A DNA stretch of 64,000 nt, taken from NCBI RefSeq assembly GCF_007827955.1, contig NZ_VITR01000001.1:124001-188000 (forward strand), in the 5' to 3' direction. The notes beneath the pieces are model-generated. The model had not been told where the DNA came from. It ran no database searches and saw only the letters and a list, made by a program, of their open reading frames with translations. Both the position numbers and the translations under genes were made by a program. Positions 1 through 8,905 of the stretch are shown here, one piece after another (the first letter of the stretch is position 1; each line of letters starts with the position of its first letter). This DNA is from Nitrospirillum pindoramense (GTDB lineage: Bacteria; Pseudomonadota; Alphaproteobacteria; Azospirillales; Azospirillaceae).

Positions 1-2465
1 TCACCCTGGAACTCGCCGCCGACTTCTCTCCCCGCATCTTCGACGTGGCGCTCAGCGGCACGGCGGGCACCGTCACCCTGCCTGGCCGGCTGAAGGCGCC
101 GCTGGCCGTGGCGAACCTGGACCTCCAGGCCCGGCTGGAGCCGGAGGGGCTGACCCTCAACCATCTGAACCTGACCTTGCCGGCGACCAACGGGGGGGCC
201 ACCAGCGGCGCGGCGCCCAACGGCGCATCACCAGGTTCCACCGTCGCGTTGACGGGCAAGGCCGCGAAGCGCGATGACGGCAGTTACCGGGTGGGGCTGA
301 ACGCCGAGGTCAAGGCCGTGCCGCTGAACGCGCTGGACGCCCTGTGGCCCCTGGATGCCCTGCCCAAGCCGCGCGCCTGGATTCTGCAGAACCTGTCGGA
401 TGGCGCCTTCGACAAGGTCGCCTTCACGCTGGAAGGCAGCGCGCCGGCCGGCCTGTCGGACCTGGTTCCCACCCGCATGGCCGCGACCTTCGCCTTTTCC
501 GGCGCGACCGTGAACTATATGGACGGTTTGCCCAAGGTGAAGGATGTGGGCGGCACCGCCACCTTCGACGGCGGCCACCTGGGCATCGAGCTGACTCAGG
601 GCCGGCTGCTGGACCTTGCCCTAGGCACGTCGCGCCTGGACATCACCGGCCTGGACAAGACGGCGCAGAAGATGGAAATGACGCTGCCCGTCAGCGGCCC
701 CATCTCCTCCGCTCTCACGGTGATCGACACCCCGCCGCTGGGCTATGCCAAGAAGGTGGGCCTTGTGCCGTCCGCCGTGGCCGGCACCGCCGACATGACC
801 CTGCGCTTCGATTTCCCCTTGGTCGCCACCCTCAAGATGGACCAGGTGAAACTGGGCGTTCAGGCGCACCTGAAGAACGTGGCGGCCGACAATATCGTGG
901 CCGACATCAAGGCGTCCGAGGGCGACCTGACCCTGGTGCTGGACAACAAGGGCATGGACACCAACGGCACCGCCCGGCTGAACGGCATGCCGGCCCGCAT
1001 CCTGTGGCGTGAGAACTTCCCGGAAGAGGCGCCCATCGGCACCCGTGTCGCCCTGCAGGCCACGGCCACCGACCGCGACCGCCAGTTGTTCCATCTGGAC
1101 TTTCCCGATTGGGTGCGGGGGCCCATGGGGGTCAGCATGGTCTACACCCGTGACGCCCAGCACGCCGAATCCATCTTGGCGGACCTGGACCTGACCCAGT
1201 CCGCGCTCGCCGTCTCGCTGATGGATTGGCGCAAGGTGCCGGGCACGCCGGCGTCGGCGCACGTCGAGGTGGGGTTCGACCAAGGGCGCCCCCTGCATGT
1301 CACCCGCATCCAGCTGAAGTCGGACGGGATGGAGGCGTCGGGCAGCCTGGACTTGAAGCACGACTTTTCCATCCGCCACATCGCGGTCGACCGCTATCGC
1401 CAGGGGCGCACCGACGCCGCCATGACGGTGGACATGGATGATGCCGGCGGCATGAGGATCAAGGCGGCCGGCCCCTCGCTGGACGCCCGGCCATTCCGCC
1501 GCTCCGCCAGTGGCGGGGGCAATGGCGGCGGGGGCAATGCCGGCGGTTCGCCCCGGGCGCCGACCGATGCGGAGCTGAAGGCGCTGGATGCCCGCCCGCC
1601 GCTGGATATCGACTTCAACTTCGACAAGGTGGTGACGGCCAACGGCGGGCGTGAGATCGGCGCCAGCAAGGGCCAGTTCGCCCGCCGGGGTCGCGCCTGG
1701 CGCTCCGTCGTGCTGGACAGCCGCGTCGGCAAGGACAACGCCGGCCATCTGTCCCTGCGCTATGTGCCCGATGGCAATGCCATGGCCCTCACCATCACCT
1801 CCGACGACGCCGGTGCCGCCCTGCAACAGCTGGACGTGCTGGACCACCTGCGGGGGGGCAAGCTGGTGGTCAAGGGCCATAGCCTGCCCGGCGACCCGCA
1901 CGAGGTGGTGGACGGCACCCTGGACGTCACCGATTACCAGGTGGTGGAGGCGCCGGTGATGGCGCGCCTGCTTTCCGCCGCCAGTTTCCAGGGCTTTTCC
2001 GACTTCATGAGCGGCGCCCCCATCACCTTCAGCAAGCTGGAGGGCGGCTTCCATTGGACTGAGACCGGCGTCACCTTCCACGACGTGCGCACCTCGGGCG
2101 CCGCCATCGGCCTGACCATGGAAGGTGAGATCAACCTCAGCAAGAGCATGGCCGACCTCCAGGGCACCATCGTGCCCTTCAGCACCCTGAACAAGCTGCT
2201 GGGGGCCATCCCCATCGTGGGCGACCTGCTGACGGGTGGGGAAGGGCAGGGGCTGCTGTCGGCGACCTATCGGGTGAAGGGCCCGCTGGATGACCTGGAT
2301 GTGTCGGTGAATCCGCTGGCCGTGCTGGCGCCTGGCTTCCTGCGCAACCTGTTCTTCCTCTCCCCCACGGATGAGGACGGCAAGCCGGAGGCCAAGCCCA
2401 CGCCCCGGAAGGGACCGGGCAAGGCCGGCGGTGGGGCTTCCCCCGGTGGCGAAGGGCCGAAGTGA
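1..2465 (+). CDS. AsmA/YhdP-like envelope protein, 3' part (5' end outside window)
   Basis: The reading frame is open from the first bases of the window, so the gene begins upstream; the GTG at 45 is internal. About 820 residues are visible. The C-terminal 250 residues have the layout of the AsmA-like C-terminal region: a segment around VTDYQVVEAPVMARLLSAAS, then FQGFSDFMSG, then the conserved LNKLLGAIPIVGDLLTGG and a short Pro/Lys/Gly-rich tail. Proteins of this family are inner-membrane-anchored, mostly periplasmic, beta-rich bridges linked to lipid movement between membranes and outer-membrane homeostasis. A Gly/Asn-rich linker lies in the middle (near 1500-1560). Family is confident; the exact paralogue (YhdP, TamB or AsmA) is not, and no function beyond the family can be read. 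Confidence 0.8.
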   Translation, partial: TLELAADFSPRIFDVALSGTAGTVTLPGRLKAPLAVANLDLQARLEPEGLTLNHLNLTLPATNGGATSGAAPNGASPGSTVALTGKAAKRDDGSYRVGLNAEVKAVPLNALDALWPLDALPKPRAWILQNLSDGAFDKVAFTLEGSAPAGLSDLVPTRMAATFAFSGATVNYMDGLPKVKDVGGTATFDGGHLGIELTQGRLLDLALGTSRLDITGLDKTAQKMEMTLPVSGPISSALTVIDTPPLGYAKKVGLVPSAVAGTADMTLRFDFPLVATLKMDQVKLGVQAHLKNVAADNIVADIKASEGDLTLVLDNKGMDTNGTARLNGMPARILWRENFPEEAPIGTRVALQATATDRDRQLFHLDFPDWVRGPMGVSMVYTRDAQHAESILADLDLTQSALAVSLMDWRKVPGTPASAHVEVGFDQGRPLHVTRIQLKSDGMEASGSLDLKHDFSIRHIAVDRYRQGRTDAAMTVDMDDAGGMRIKAAGPSLDARPFRRSASGGGNGGGGNAGGSPRAPTDAELKALDARPPLDIDFNFDKVVTANGGREIGASKGQFARRGRAWRSVVLDSRVGKDNAGHLSLRYVPDGNAMALTITSDDAGAALQQLDVLDHLRGGKLVVKGHSLPGDPHEVVDGTLDVTDYQVVEAPVMARLLSAASFQGFSDFMSGAPITFSKLEGGFHWTETGVTFHDVRTSGAAIGLTMEGEINLSKSMADLQGTIVPFSTLNKLLGAIPIVGDLLTGGEGQGLLSATYRVKGPLDDLDVSVNPLAVLAPGFLRNLFFLSPTDEDGKPEAKPTPRKGPGKAGGGASPGGEGPK

Positions 2466-2466
2466 C

Positions 2467-2522
2467 GGCTCCGGCTCCCGTTTGACGGCCCGTCTGGGGC
2501 CCATTGCCAGACGGCCGGAGCC
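2467..2522 (+). terminator. compound hairpin just after the AsmA-like gene
   Basis: Two nested stems lie immediately after the stop codon: GGCTCCGG (2467-2474) pairs with CCGGAGCC (2515-2522), and CCGTCTGG (2490-2497) pairs with CCAGACGG (2507-2514). No T-run follows, so it is either a non-canonical terminator or a 3'-end stabiliser. Confidence 0.45.
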
Positions 2523-2952
2523 CTTGGGCTCCGTTCGGCAGCCCTGCCGCATCCCTCAATGGTTTGCCATCGGAACGCTTCGCCAGCAGGGCCGAATCGC
2601 GCGATAGTCGCGAAGTTTCAACGCATTAGTGTTTATGATCGCGATAATGCCCCCAAAGGGTATTGCGCCGTCGGGCCATTAATCATATAAGTAAGATTAC
2701 GAACAAGCCGCATGACTCAAATTCGGCGACGAGCGGGGAGGGAAATGCCATGTCGACAAATGGCATTAAAAGGCCTGGTGGCTTTCAGTGTGATGTCGGA
2801 CCCATTTCGGATGGTCAGCCGCTTTCGGCCGGGCTGATGGCCTTCTGGCCAGGTATTTCCCTCAGTCAGGTTTTCGATCTTCGGGAATGAAAGGCCGAAT
2901 GGGCTTTTCATGACGCTGGTAAGGACTGCTTCGTAGAGGTCTCTGACACCTA
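2523..2952. other. AT-richer non-coding stretch before the TonB receptor
   Basis: Short open frames here (for example 2663-2890) lack the codon bias of the neighbours and show no recognisable protein. The stretch is less GC-rich than its surroundings and probably holds the promoter and long leader of the downstream operon. Apart from the operator-like sites listed separately nothing else is apparent. Confidence 0.5.
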
Positions 2953-2966
2953 CGATAACGGTATCG
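2953..2966. promoter_or_regulatory. LacI-family operator-like palindrome
   Basis: CGATAACGGTATCG is a near-perfect palindrome with the central CG and ATA/TAT half-site pattern typical of LacI/GalR-family operators. It lies about 80 bp upstream of the TonB receptor start. LacI regulators commonly control sugar-specific TonB receptors and glycosidases in alphaproteobacteria. No LacI-family gene is in the window, so the regulator would be encoded elsewhere. Confidence 0.55.
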
Positions 2967-2987
2967 TTTGTGGAAATTCCATAAACG
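2965..2987. promoter_or_regulatory. second dyad in the TonB receptor control region
   Basis: The outer arms CGTTT/AAACG and inner arms TGGAA/TTCCA form a 23-bp inverted repeat with one mismatched pair, centred on A2976 and overlapping the LacI-like site by two bases. It could be a second operator or a hairpin in the leader. Confidence 0.4.
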
Positions 2988-3044
2988 ACATGAATTTGTG
3001 CTGCCTTCTATTCAAGAATTTTAAAATAATAGGGAGGGTAAGAA

Positions 3045-5858
3045 GTGGCTATGAATAAAATTCAGCGCCGGAGCCGTAAGGAAGGGCTTTATAAGTCAGT
3101 TTGCGCTGTCGCCATCGGTGTCGCGTTCATGGCGACGGGCGCCGGGGGCCGCGCCGCGGAAGTTGGTCCGGGCGCCAGCGCCGATGATGGCAGCGACATG
3201 CAGGAGATCGTGGTTTCCGGCATTCGCAAGAGCATCGCCAGTGCCGCGGAGCGCAAGCGGGATGCCGACCTGATCATGGATTCCATCGCCCAGGAGGATT
3301 TGGGCAAGTTCCCCGACGCCAACGTGGCTGAGTCCCTGCAGCGCGTGCCCGGCATTTCCATCGACCGCAGCAGCGGCGAAGGCCAGAAAGTCACGGTGCG
3401 TGGACTGGGTCCGCAGTTCAATACCGTGCTGTTCAATGGCCGCACCTTGGCCAATGACAGTTATGGGCGGGATTTCTCCTTCGACCTGCTGCCGGCTGAA
3501 TTGATCAGCGGGGCCGACACCTACAAAACCTCCGTCGCCCGTGTCCAGGAGGGCGCCATTGGCGCCACCATCAACTTGCATACGGCCCGGCCCTTCGACC
3601 TGCCGGGGCCCCACGGCGTCGTCGCGCTCAAAGAGAATTTCGAGACGGCGGGGGATGACAAGCAACCGCAGGCGTTCGCCCTGCTCAGCGACACCTTCGC
3701 CCAGGACAAGCTGGGCGTGCTGGCCTCGGTGTCCTATCAAAAGCGCAGCCCGTCCATCAACAGCGTGACCAGCGACGGCTATCTGCCCAACGTCGCCGTC
3801 GGACCTTCGTCCGCCCCGCTGTATCAGGACGTCTATGCGCCGCGAAACATCAACGTCAACAATTCCCTGGACCATCGTGAGCGGCTGGGCGCCACCCTGG
3901 TCGGCCAGTTCAAGCCCAACAGCGACCTGACCATCACGGTCGACGGCCTGTATGACCATTTCAAGGATGACGCCGACAACAAGTCGCTGGGCTTGTGGTT
4001 CGAACCGTCCCAGTACACCGCCGCCACCATCAATTCCAATCGCACCGTCACGTCGCTGACCACCTCTGGTCATGCCGACATGATCAACCAGTCGAGTCTG
4101 CGCGACACCTCCACCTATGAAGGCGGCCTCAACGCCGATTGGCAGGCCACCGACACGCTGCATGTGGTTCTGGATGCGACGGCGTCGCGGGCGCACAACG
4201 ATGGCGCGGGTAAGAGCTTCTTCACCGTGACCGGCGTGCCCACGACCTACAGCTTCACCGAGGGGCCGGTGGGCGAATTACCCTCGGTTTTCGGCTTCAC
4301 GCCGGGCGCCACCACCAACACCAATGGCGCCTACACCCACCTGGCGCAGCGTTCCGGCAGTGACGTGGTCGACCGGGTCACCGAAACCAAGCTCGACCTC
4401 GACTGGACCCCGGACTACGGCCTGTTCCACGCCCTGCGCGGGGGCTTCGGCTACACCGACCGCAAGCGCACCACGTTCAGTGCCGGCACGTTGAACGTCA
4501 ATTGCCTCTACTGCGGCTATCCCACCCTGACGCCGTCGTCGCTGTTGTCCACCTTCACCGTCAAGGGCCTCGGCGGCAACCTGCCGACGTCGTTCCTGGC
4601 ATACGATCCCAACGCCTATTTGGCCTACCTCAGCAGCCCGGCGGCACTTTCGGCGCTGGATGCCGCCCAGAACCTGGCCCCCGGAACCTCCGCCGCCAAC
4701 CTGCAATCGCAGTCGCAGGGCAACGGGTTCAATTCCGTGGCCAATCCCGCCGACTTCGTCCAGGAAAAGGTCTACGCGGCCTATGCCGAGACCGATTTCA
4801 AGGGCAAGCTCTATGGTGTCGACTGGCTGCTGAACCTGGGCGCCCGCTATGTGGTCACGGACATGAGCGCCGGTTCCCAGTCACGGGCTCTGGTCGATCT
4901 CCTGCCGGTCACCAACGATCCCACCATCTACAACGCCGTCTACCAGAACAACGGCCAGTACGTACCCGTCTCGGCCAGCCATCGCTATTATTCCTTCCTT
5001 CCGGACTTCAACCTGACGATCAAGCCCACGTCGGACACGGTGGTGCGCCTGGCGGGTTCGCAGACCCTGACCCGCCCCAACCTGGGGGATCTGCGCCCGG
5101 TCACGTCCTATGACGTGCTCCGCCCCGCGGATATGGAGCTGAGCGGCGGCAATCCGGACCTGAAGCCCTACAAGTCCACCAACTTCGATATCTCGGTGGA
5201 ATGGTATCCGACCCAGACGACCATGCTGTCCGGCGCCTTGTTCAACAAGGACATCAAGGACTACATCGTCACGACCATCGAGACCGAGACCGTCACCATC
5301 GCCAATTCCGGCAACCTGCCGGTGGGCGGCTTCATCACCGGGCCCCATACGGCCAGCTTCGCCGCCGCGCGGCCGCACAACCTGGGCAATGTGAACGTGC
5401 AGGGGGCGGAGGTGAACCTGGTTCACACCTTCGACTGGATGCCCCATCCCTTCGACGGCTTTGGCGTTCAGCTCAACGCCACCTTCGTGACCACCGACCG
5501 CACGTTCGGCAACATGTCGCCCAATGTGCGGTTCGCCATCGTCGGCCTCAGCAATTCGCAGAACGCCACGCTGTTCTATGAGAAATATGGACTGTCCGCC
5601 CGCATCGCCTACAACCACCGCGGCGGCTTCCTGTCATCGATTTCCCAAGGATATGGCGGCGAGCCGCTGTTCGTGATGCCTTACGGCCAGGTGGACACCA
5701 GCATCTCGTACGAGATCATGGATGGTGTGCAGATCCTGTTCGAAGGGACGAACATCACCGATGAGAAATACGTGACGACCGCCCGCTACTCCAACCAGTT
5801 GCGCGGTTGGTACGACTATGGCGCGCGCTACGATATCGGCGTCCGCTACAAATTCTGA
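3045..5858 (+). CDS. TonB-dependent outer-membrane receptor (Caulobacter-type)
   Basis: An outer-membrane active transporter of 937 residues. A basic start and hydrophobic stretch form a signal peptide (about residues 1-38, cleavage near GRAAE). The plug domain follows: EIVVSGIRKS near residue 55, then PDANVAESLQRVPGISIDR and VTVRGLGPQFNTVLFNGR. The rest is a beta-barrel ending in VRYKF, with the aromatic terminal residue needed for barrel assembly. GTG 3045 is chosen because GGAGG (3033-3037) lies 7 nt upstream; ATG 3051 would be 13 nt away. It heads a + strand group with a beta-galactosidase, which suggests a galactoside or galactose-containing oligosaccharide as substrate (inference). Control by the dyads at 2953-2987 is likely. 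Confidence 0.93.
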   Translation: MAMNKIQRRSRKEGLYKSVCAVAIGVAFMATGAGGRAAEVGPGASADDGSDMQEIVVSGIRKSIASAAERKRDADLIMDSIAQEDLGKFPDANVAESLQRVPGISIDRSSGEGQKVTVRGLGPQFNTVLFNGRTLANDSYGRDFSFDLLPAELISGADTYKTSVARVQEGAIGATINLHTARPFDLPGPHGVVALKENFETAGDDKQPQAFALLSDTFAQDKLGVLASVSYQKRSPSINSVTSDGYLPNVAVGPSSAPLYQDVYAPRNINVNNSLDHRERLGATLVGQFKPNSDLTITVDGLYDHFKDDADNKSLGLWFEPSQYTAATINSNRTVTSLTTSGHADMINQSSLRDTSTYEGGLNADWQATDTLHVVLDATASRAHNDGAGKSFFTVTGVPTTYSFTEGPVGELPSVFGFTPGATTNTNGAYTHLAQRSGSDVVDRVTETKLDLDWTPDYGLFHALRGGFGYTDRKRTTFSAGTLNVNCLYCGYPTLTPSSLLSTFTVKGLGGNLPTSFLAYDPNAYLAYLSSPAALSALDAAQNLAPGTSAANLQSQSQGNGFNSVANPADFVQEKVYAAYAETDFKGKLYGVDWLLNLGARYVVTDMSAGSQSRALVDLLPVTNDPTIYNAVYQNNGQYVPVSASHRYYSFLPDFNLTIKPTSDTVVRLAGSQTLTRPNLGDLRPVTSYDVLRPADMELSGGNPDLKPYKSTNFDISVEWYPTQTTMLSGALFNKDIKDYIVTTIETETVTIANSGNLPVGGFITGPHTASFAAARPHNLGNVNVQGAEVNLVHTFDWMPHPFDGFGVQLNATFVTTDRTFGNMSPNVRFAIVGLSNSQNATLFYEKYGLSARIAYNHRGGFLSSISQGYGGEPLFVMPYGQVDTSISYEIMDGVQILFEGTNITDEKYVTTARYSNQLRGWYDYGARYDIGVRYKF

Positions 5859-5876
5859 GGATTTTTCAAGCCTTGC

Positions 5877-5905
5877 CTGGGTGGTGGCGGTCATCCCGCC
5901 GCCAC
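5877..5905 (+). other. intercistronic hairpin between TonB receptor and GH35 gene
   Basis: GGGTGGTGGCGG (5877-5888) pairs with CCGCCGCCACCC (5894-5905) with one G-T type mismatch and a 5-nt loop. It lies 19 nt after the receptor stop and about 60 nt before the next start. There is no T-run, so an mRNA-stabilising or partly terminating role is more likely than full termination. Confidence 0.5.
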
Positions 5906-5967
5906 CCTTCGGCGCTTCCGTGGTCGTCGGGATCGCCAACCAGTCATAATGATCGGAGGAACTTGCT

Positions 5968-8841
5968 GTGAAACGCCGTTTGAAGGCCGAACGACGGGGA
6001 TGGTTCAATCGGGTCGCCGCCCTGGCTCTGGTGGGGGCGTGGGCCGCCGGGCCGCAGGCGACGGCGGCGCCCGCGCCGTCGCATGAGGTGACGTTCGATT
6101 CCCACAGCTTCCTCATCGATGGAAAGCGCGTCTATCTCTGGTCCGGCGAATTCCATCCGTTCCGCCTGCCCAGCCCGGCCCTGTGGTCCGATGTCCTGCA
6201 AAAGATGAAGGCGGCCGGCTTCAACACGGTGTCGATCTACTTCTCCTGGGGCTATCACTCCCCGCGTGAGGGCGTTTACGACTTCACCGGCATCCGCGAC
6301 ATCGACCGCATGCTCGACGCCGCCCGCGATGCCGGCATGTACGTCATCGCCCGCCCCAGCCCCTACATCAATGCCGAGGTCGACAGCGGCGGCCTGCCCC
6401 TGTGGCTGACGACGAAGAAGCTGAACAACCGCAGCGCCGATCCGGAGTACCTGCGCTATGCCGACGAATGGCTGACCCAGGTCGACCGCATCATCGCCCG
6501 CCATCAATTGGTCGACGGCGGCGGCACGGTCATCGGCTATCAGGTTGAAAACGAATATTACCTGAATGGCGACGACAGCCGCACCTATATGGAGCATCTG
6601 AAGCAGAAGGCCCGGGCCGATGGCATCCAGGTACCCCTGCTGGGCAACCATGACGGCGCCTATGTTGAGGGCAAGGGCGCCATGGAGGTCAGCGGCTGGG
6701 ATTTCTATCCCCAGGGCTTCGACTGCTCCAACCCCTCAGTCTGGAAGCCCGCGCCCGACATGGCGCGCAGCCGCAAGGAGGGGGAGCCCCTGTTCACCGC
6801 CGAGTTCCAGGGCGGGGCGTTCGATCCCTGGGGCGGGCCCGGCTACGGCAAGTGCGCGGAACTGATCAACGACAGCTTCGCCAACGTCTTCTACAAGTCC
6901 AATATCGCGGCCGGCGCCACCGGCCAGAACTTCTACATGCTGTACGGTGGCACCTCCTGGGGATGGCAGGCCATTCCCCAGAACTACACGTCCTACGACT
7001 ATGGCGCCGCCATCACCGAAGCCCGCCAGTTCGAAGGGAAGTATTACGAGGATAAGCGCATCGGCTATTTCGTGACGACGACGGCACCCCTGATGCGGAC
7101 GGACCCCATGCCGTCGGCCTGGCTGGATGACCGCGGCCTGATCGACATCGCCCGCGTCAATCCCGAGACGGGGACGCAATTCCATCTGATCCGGCATGCG
7201 GACTCGACCTCCACCGCCCAGTCGTCGGCGCGCTTCTCCGTGACCGTGGATGGGCAAGCCATCACCCTTCCGCAGAAGGCGGGTACCGCCCTGGCCATCA
7301 ATGGGCGCCAGGCGAAGATGATCGTCGTGGGATATCCCTTCGGCGCCCAGCACCTGCGCTATTCCACGTCGGAGGTCATGACCGCCGCCACCATCGGCGG
7401 GCGCGACTTCGTGGTCCTGTACGGGGACCGGGGAACCGCAGGCGAGACCAGCTTCCGCGTCCCCGCCAACGCCCAGGTGCGGGTCGTGCGCGGCGCGGTC
7501 CACAGCGACCTCAAGGACGGCCACCTGTCCTTGGACTACACCCATGACGGCTTGGCGGAGGTGGTGGTCACCGGCGGGGAGCGGCCGCTGGTCGTCCTGC
7601 TGGCGGATCGTCAGGCCACGGAACGGATTTGGCGGACCGAAACCGCCGCTGGCCCCGTGCTGATGGCCGGGGCGCACCTGCTGCGCTCGGCCACGGTCAC
7701 CGGCAAGACCCTGGCGCTGGCCGGTGATTCCGACACGGACAAGGATGCCGTCGTCTTCGGCCCCGGGGTCACCGCCGTCACCTGGAACGGGGCGTCGGTC
7801 CCGGTCACGCCGTCCGGTGCGGAGGATGGCGCCTTGGCGGTGACCTTGCCGACGCCGGCGCCCGTGACCCTGCCGGCGCTCAAGGACTGGCAGGCGCGCG
7901 ACGGCGCGCCGGAAATCGCGCCCGGCTTTGATGACCATGCCTGGCGTGTCGCGGACCTGACGACGTCCAACAGCATCACCAACCCGCTGTCCCACCCCGT
8001 GCTGTTGGCCGATGATTACGGCTTCCACACCGGCAACACCTGGTACCGGGGCCATTTCTCCGGCGCGGGTGCCGACGTGCCGCGCGGTGTGCGCCTGCGG
8101 GTGTTGAGCGGGGCCACCGGCGGCGCCTTCTCCGCCTGGCTGAACGGGCACTTCCTGGGCAGCGTGCAGCGCGGGGACGACGGTACCTTCCCCTTCCCCC
8201 AAGGCTGGATTGAAAAGGGCGACAACGTCGTCTCCGTCTTGACCGTCAACATGGGGCATGAGGAGGACTATCAGAGCCGCAACGAGAACCGGACCGGCCG
8301 GGGCATCGCCTACGCCTCGGCCTTGGGCGCCCCCGACCATGCCATTTCCTGGCGCATCCAGGGCCATGCCGGGGGTGAGGCGGCGATGGACCCGGTACGC
8401 GGCCCCTATAACGAGGGCGGCCTGTTCGGCGAGCGTGAGGGCTGGCATCTGAAGCCCGGCGCTCTGCCGCAGGGCAAGCCCGTCACCCTGCCGGTCGGCG
8501 AGCAGGCGCCGCCGGGCGTCACCTGGTATCGCACCCATGTGGCGCTGTCCCTGCCCAAGGACCAGGACACCTCGCTGGGCGTGGAGTTCCGCGATCCGCC
8601 GGGCCGGCACTACCGGGCGCTGTTGTTCGTGAACGGGTGGCAGATGGGCCAGTACGTTTCCGATATCGGACCGCAGCACAGCTTCCCCATCCCCAACGGC
8701 GTGCTGCTGCCCCAGGGCGACAACACCATCGACATCGCCGTCTGGAAGACGGAAGAGGGGCCGGGCGGACTGGGCGAGGTTTCCCTGGTCAATTACGGAA
8801 GCTACAAATCCAGCATGGGGGCGCCGTCCAGCCGGCGGTGA
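5968..8841 (+). CDS. exported beta-galactosidase, glycoside hydrolase family 35
   Basis: Predicted to remove terminal beta-galactosyl residues from oligosaccharides in the periplasm or at the surface. The 957-residue protein starts at GTG 5968, with GGAGG about 8 nt upstream, and has a signal peptide ending near residue 33. The TIM barrel shows the family 35 pattern YLWSGEFHPFRLPSPALW near the N-terminus, GYQVENEY with the acid/base Glu196, and PLFTAEFQGG with the nucleophile Glu279. Later regions are beta-sandwich domains, including a jelly-roll-like segment from about residue 680 to the end. Family membership is clear; the natural substrate is not known. It lies between the TonB receptor and a halogenase, probably in one transcription unit. 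Confidence 0.93.
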   Translation: MKRRLKAERRGWFNRVAALALVGAWAAGPQATAAPAPSHEVTFDSHSFLIDGKRVYLWSGEFHPFRLPSPALWSDVLQKMKAAGFNTVSIYFSWGYHSPREGVYDFTGIRDIDRMLDAARDAGMYVIARPSPYINAEVDSGGLPLWLTTKKLNNRSADPEYLRYADEWLTQVDRIIARHQLVDGGGTVIGYQVENEYYLNGDDSRTYMEHLKQKARADGIQVPLLGNHDGAYVEGKGAMEVSGWDFYPQGFDCSNPSVWKPAPDMARSRKEGEPLFTAEFQGGAFDPWGGPGYGKCAELINDSFANVFYKSNIAAGATGQNFYMLYGGTSWGWQAIPQNYTSYDYGAAITEARQFEGKYYEDKRIGYFVTTTAPLMRTDPMPSAWLDDRGLIDIARVNPETGTQFHLIRHADSTSTAQSSARFSVTVDGQAITLPQKAGTALAINGRQAKMIVVGYPFGAQHLRYSTSEVMTAATIGGRDFVVLYGDRGTAGETSFRVPANAQVRVVRGAVHSDLKDGHLSLDYTHDGLAEVVVTGGERPLVVLLADRQATERIWRTETAAGPVLMAGAHLLRSATVTGKTLALAGDSDTDKDAVVFGPGVTAVTWNGASVPVTPSGAEDGALAVTLPTPAPVTLPALKDWQARDGAPEIAPGFDDHAWRVADLTTSNSITNPLSHPVLLADDYGFHTGNTWYRGHFSGAGADVPRGVRLRVLSGATGGAFSAWLNGHFLGSVQRGDDGTFPFPQGWIEKGDNVVSVLTVNMGHEEDYQSRNENRTGRGIAYASALGAPDHAISWRIQGHAGGEAAMDPVRGPYNEGGLFGEREGWHLKPGALPQGKPVTLPVGEQAPPGVTWYRTHVALSLPKDQDTSLGVEFRDPPGRHYRALLFVNGWQMGQYVSDIGPQHSFPIPNGVLLPQGDNTIDIAVWKTEEGPGGLGEVSLVNYGSYKSSMGAPSSRR

Positions 8842-8850
8842 CCCGGGAAT

Positions 8851-8878
8851 GGTGGCGGGCCTGTACGCGCCCGCCACC
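8851..8878 (+). other. perfect intercistronic hairpin between GH35 and halogenase genes
   Basis: GGTGGCGGGC (8851-8860) and GCCCGCCACC (8869-8878) form a perfect 10-bp stem with an 8-nt loop. It resembles the hairpin after the TonB receptor. Its position favours the halogenase start at 8906 over an upstream ATG at 8849. Confidence 0.55.
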
Positions 8879-8905
8879 GCCCGACCCAAAAGAGGATGGC
8901 CAAGA

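Noticed and set aside
621-2552. 643-aa open frame on the minus strand
   Set aside because: It runs antisense through the AsmA-like gene; its composition (Gly/His/Arg/Gln-rich) is the shadow typical of GC-rich DNA.
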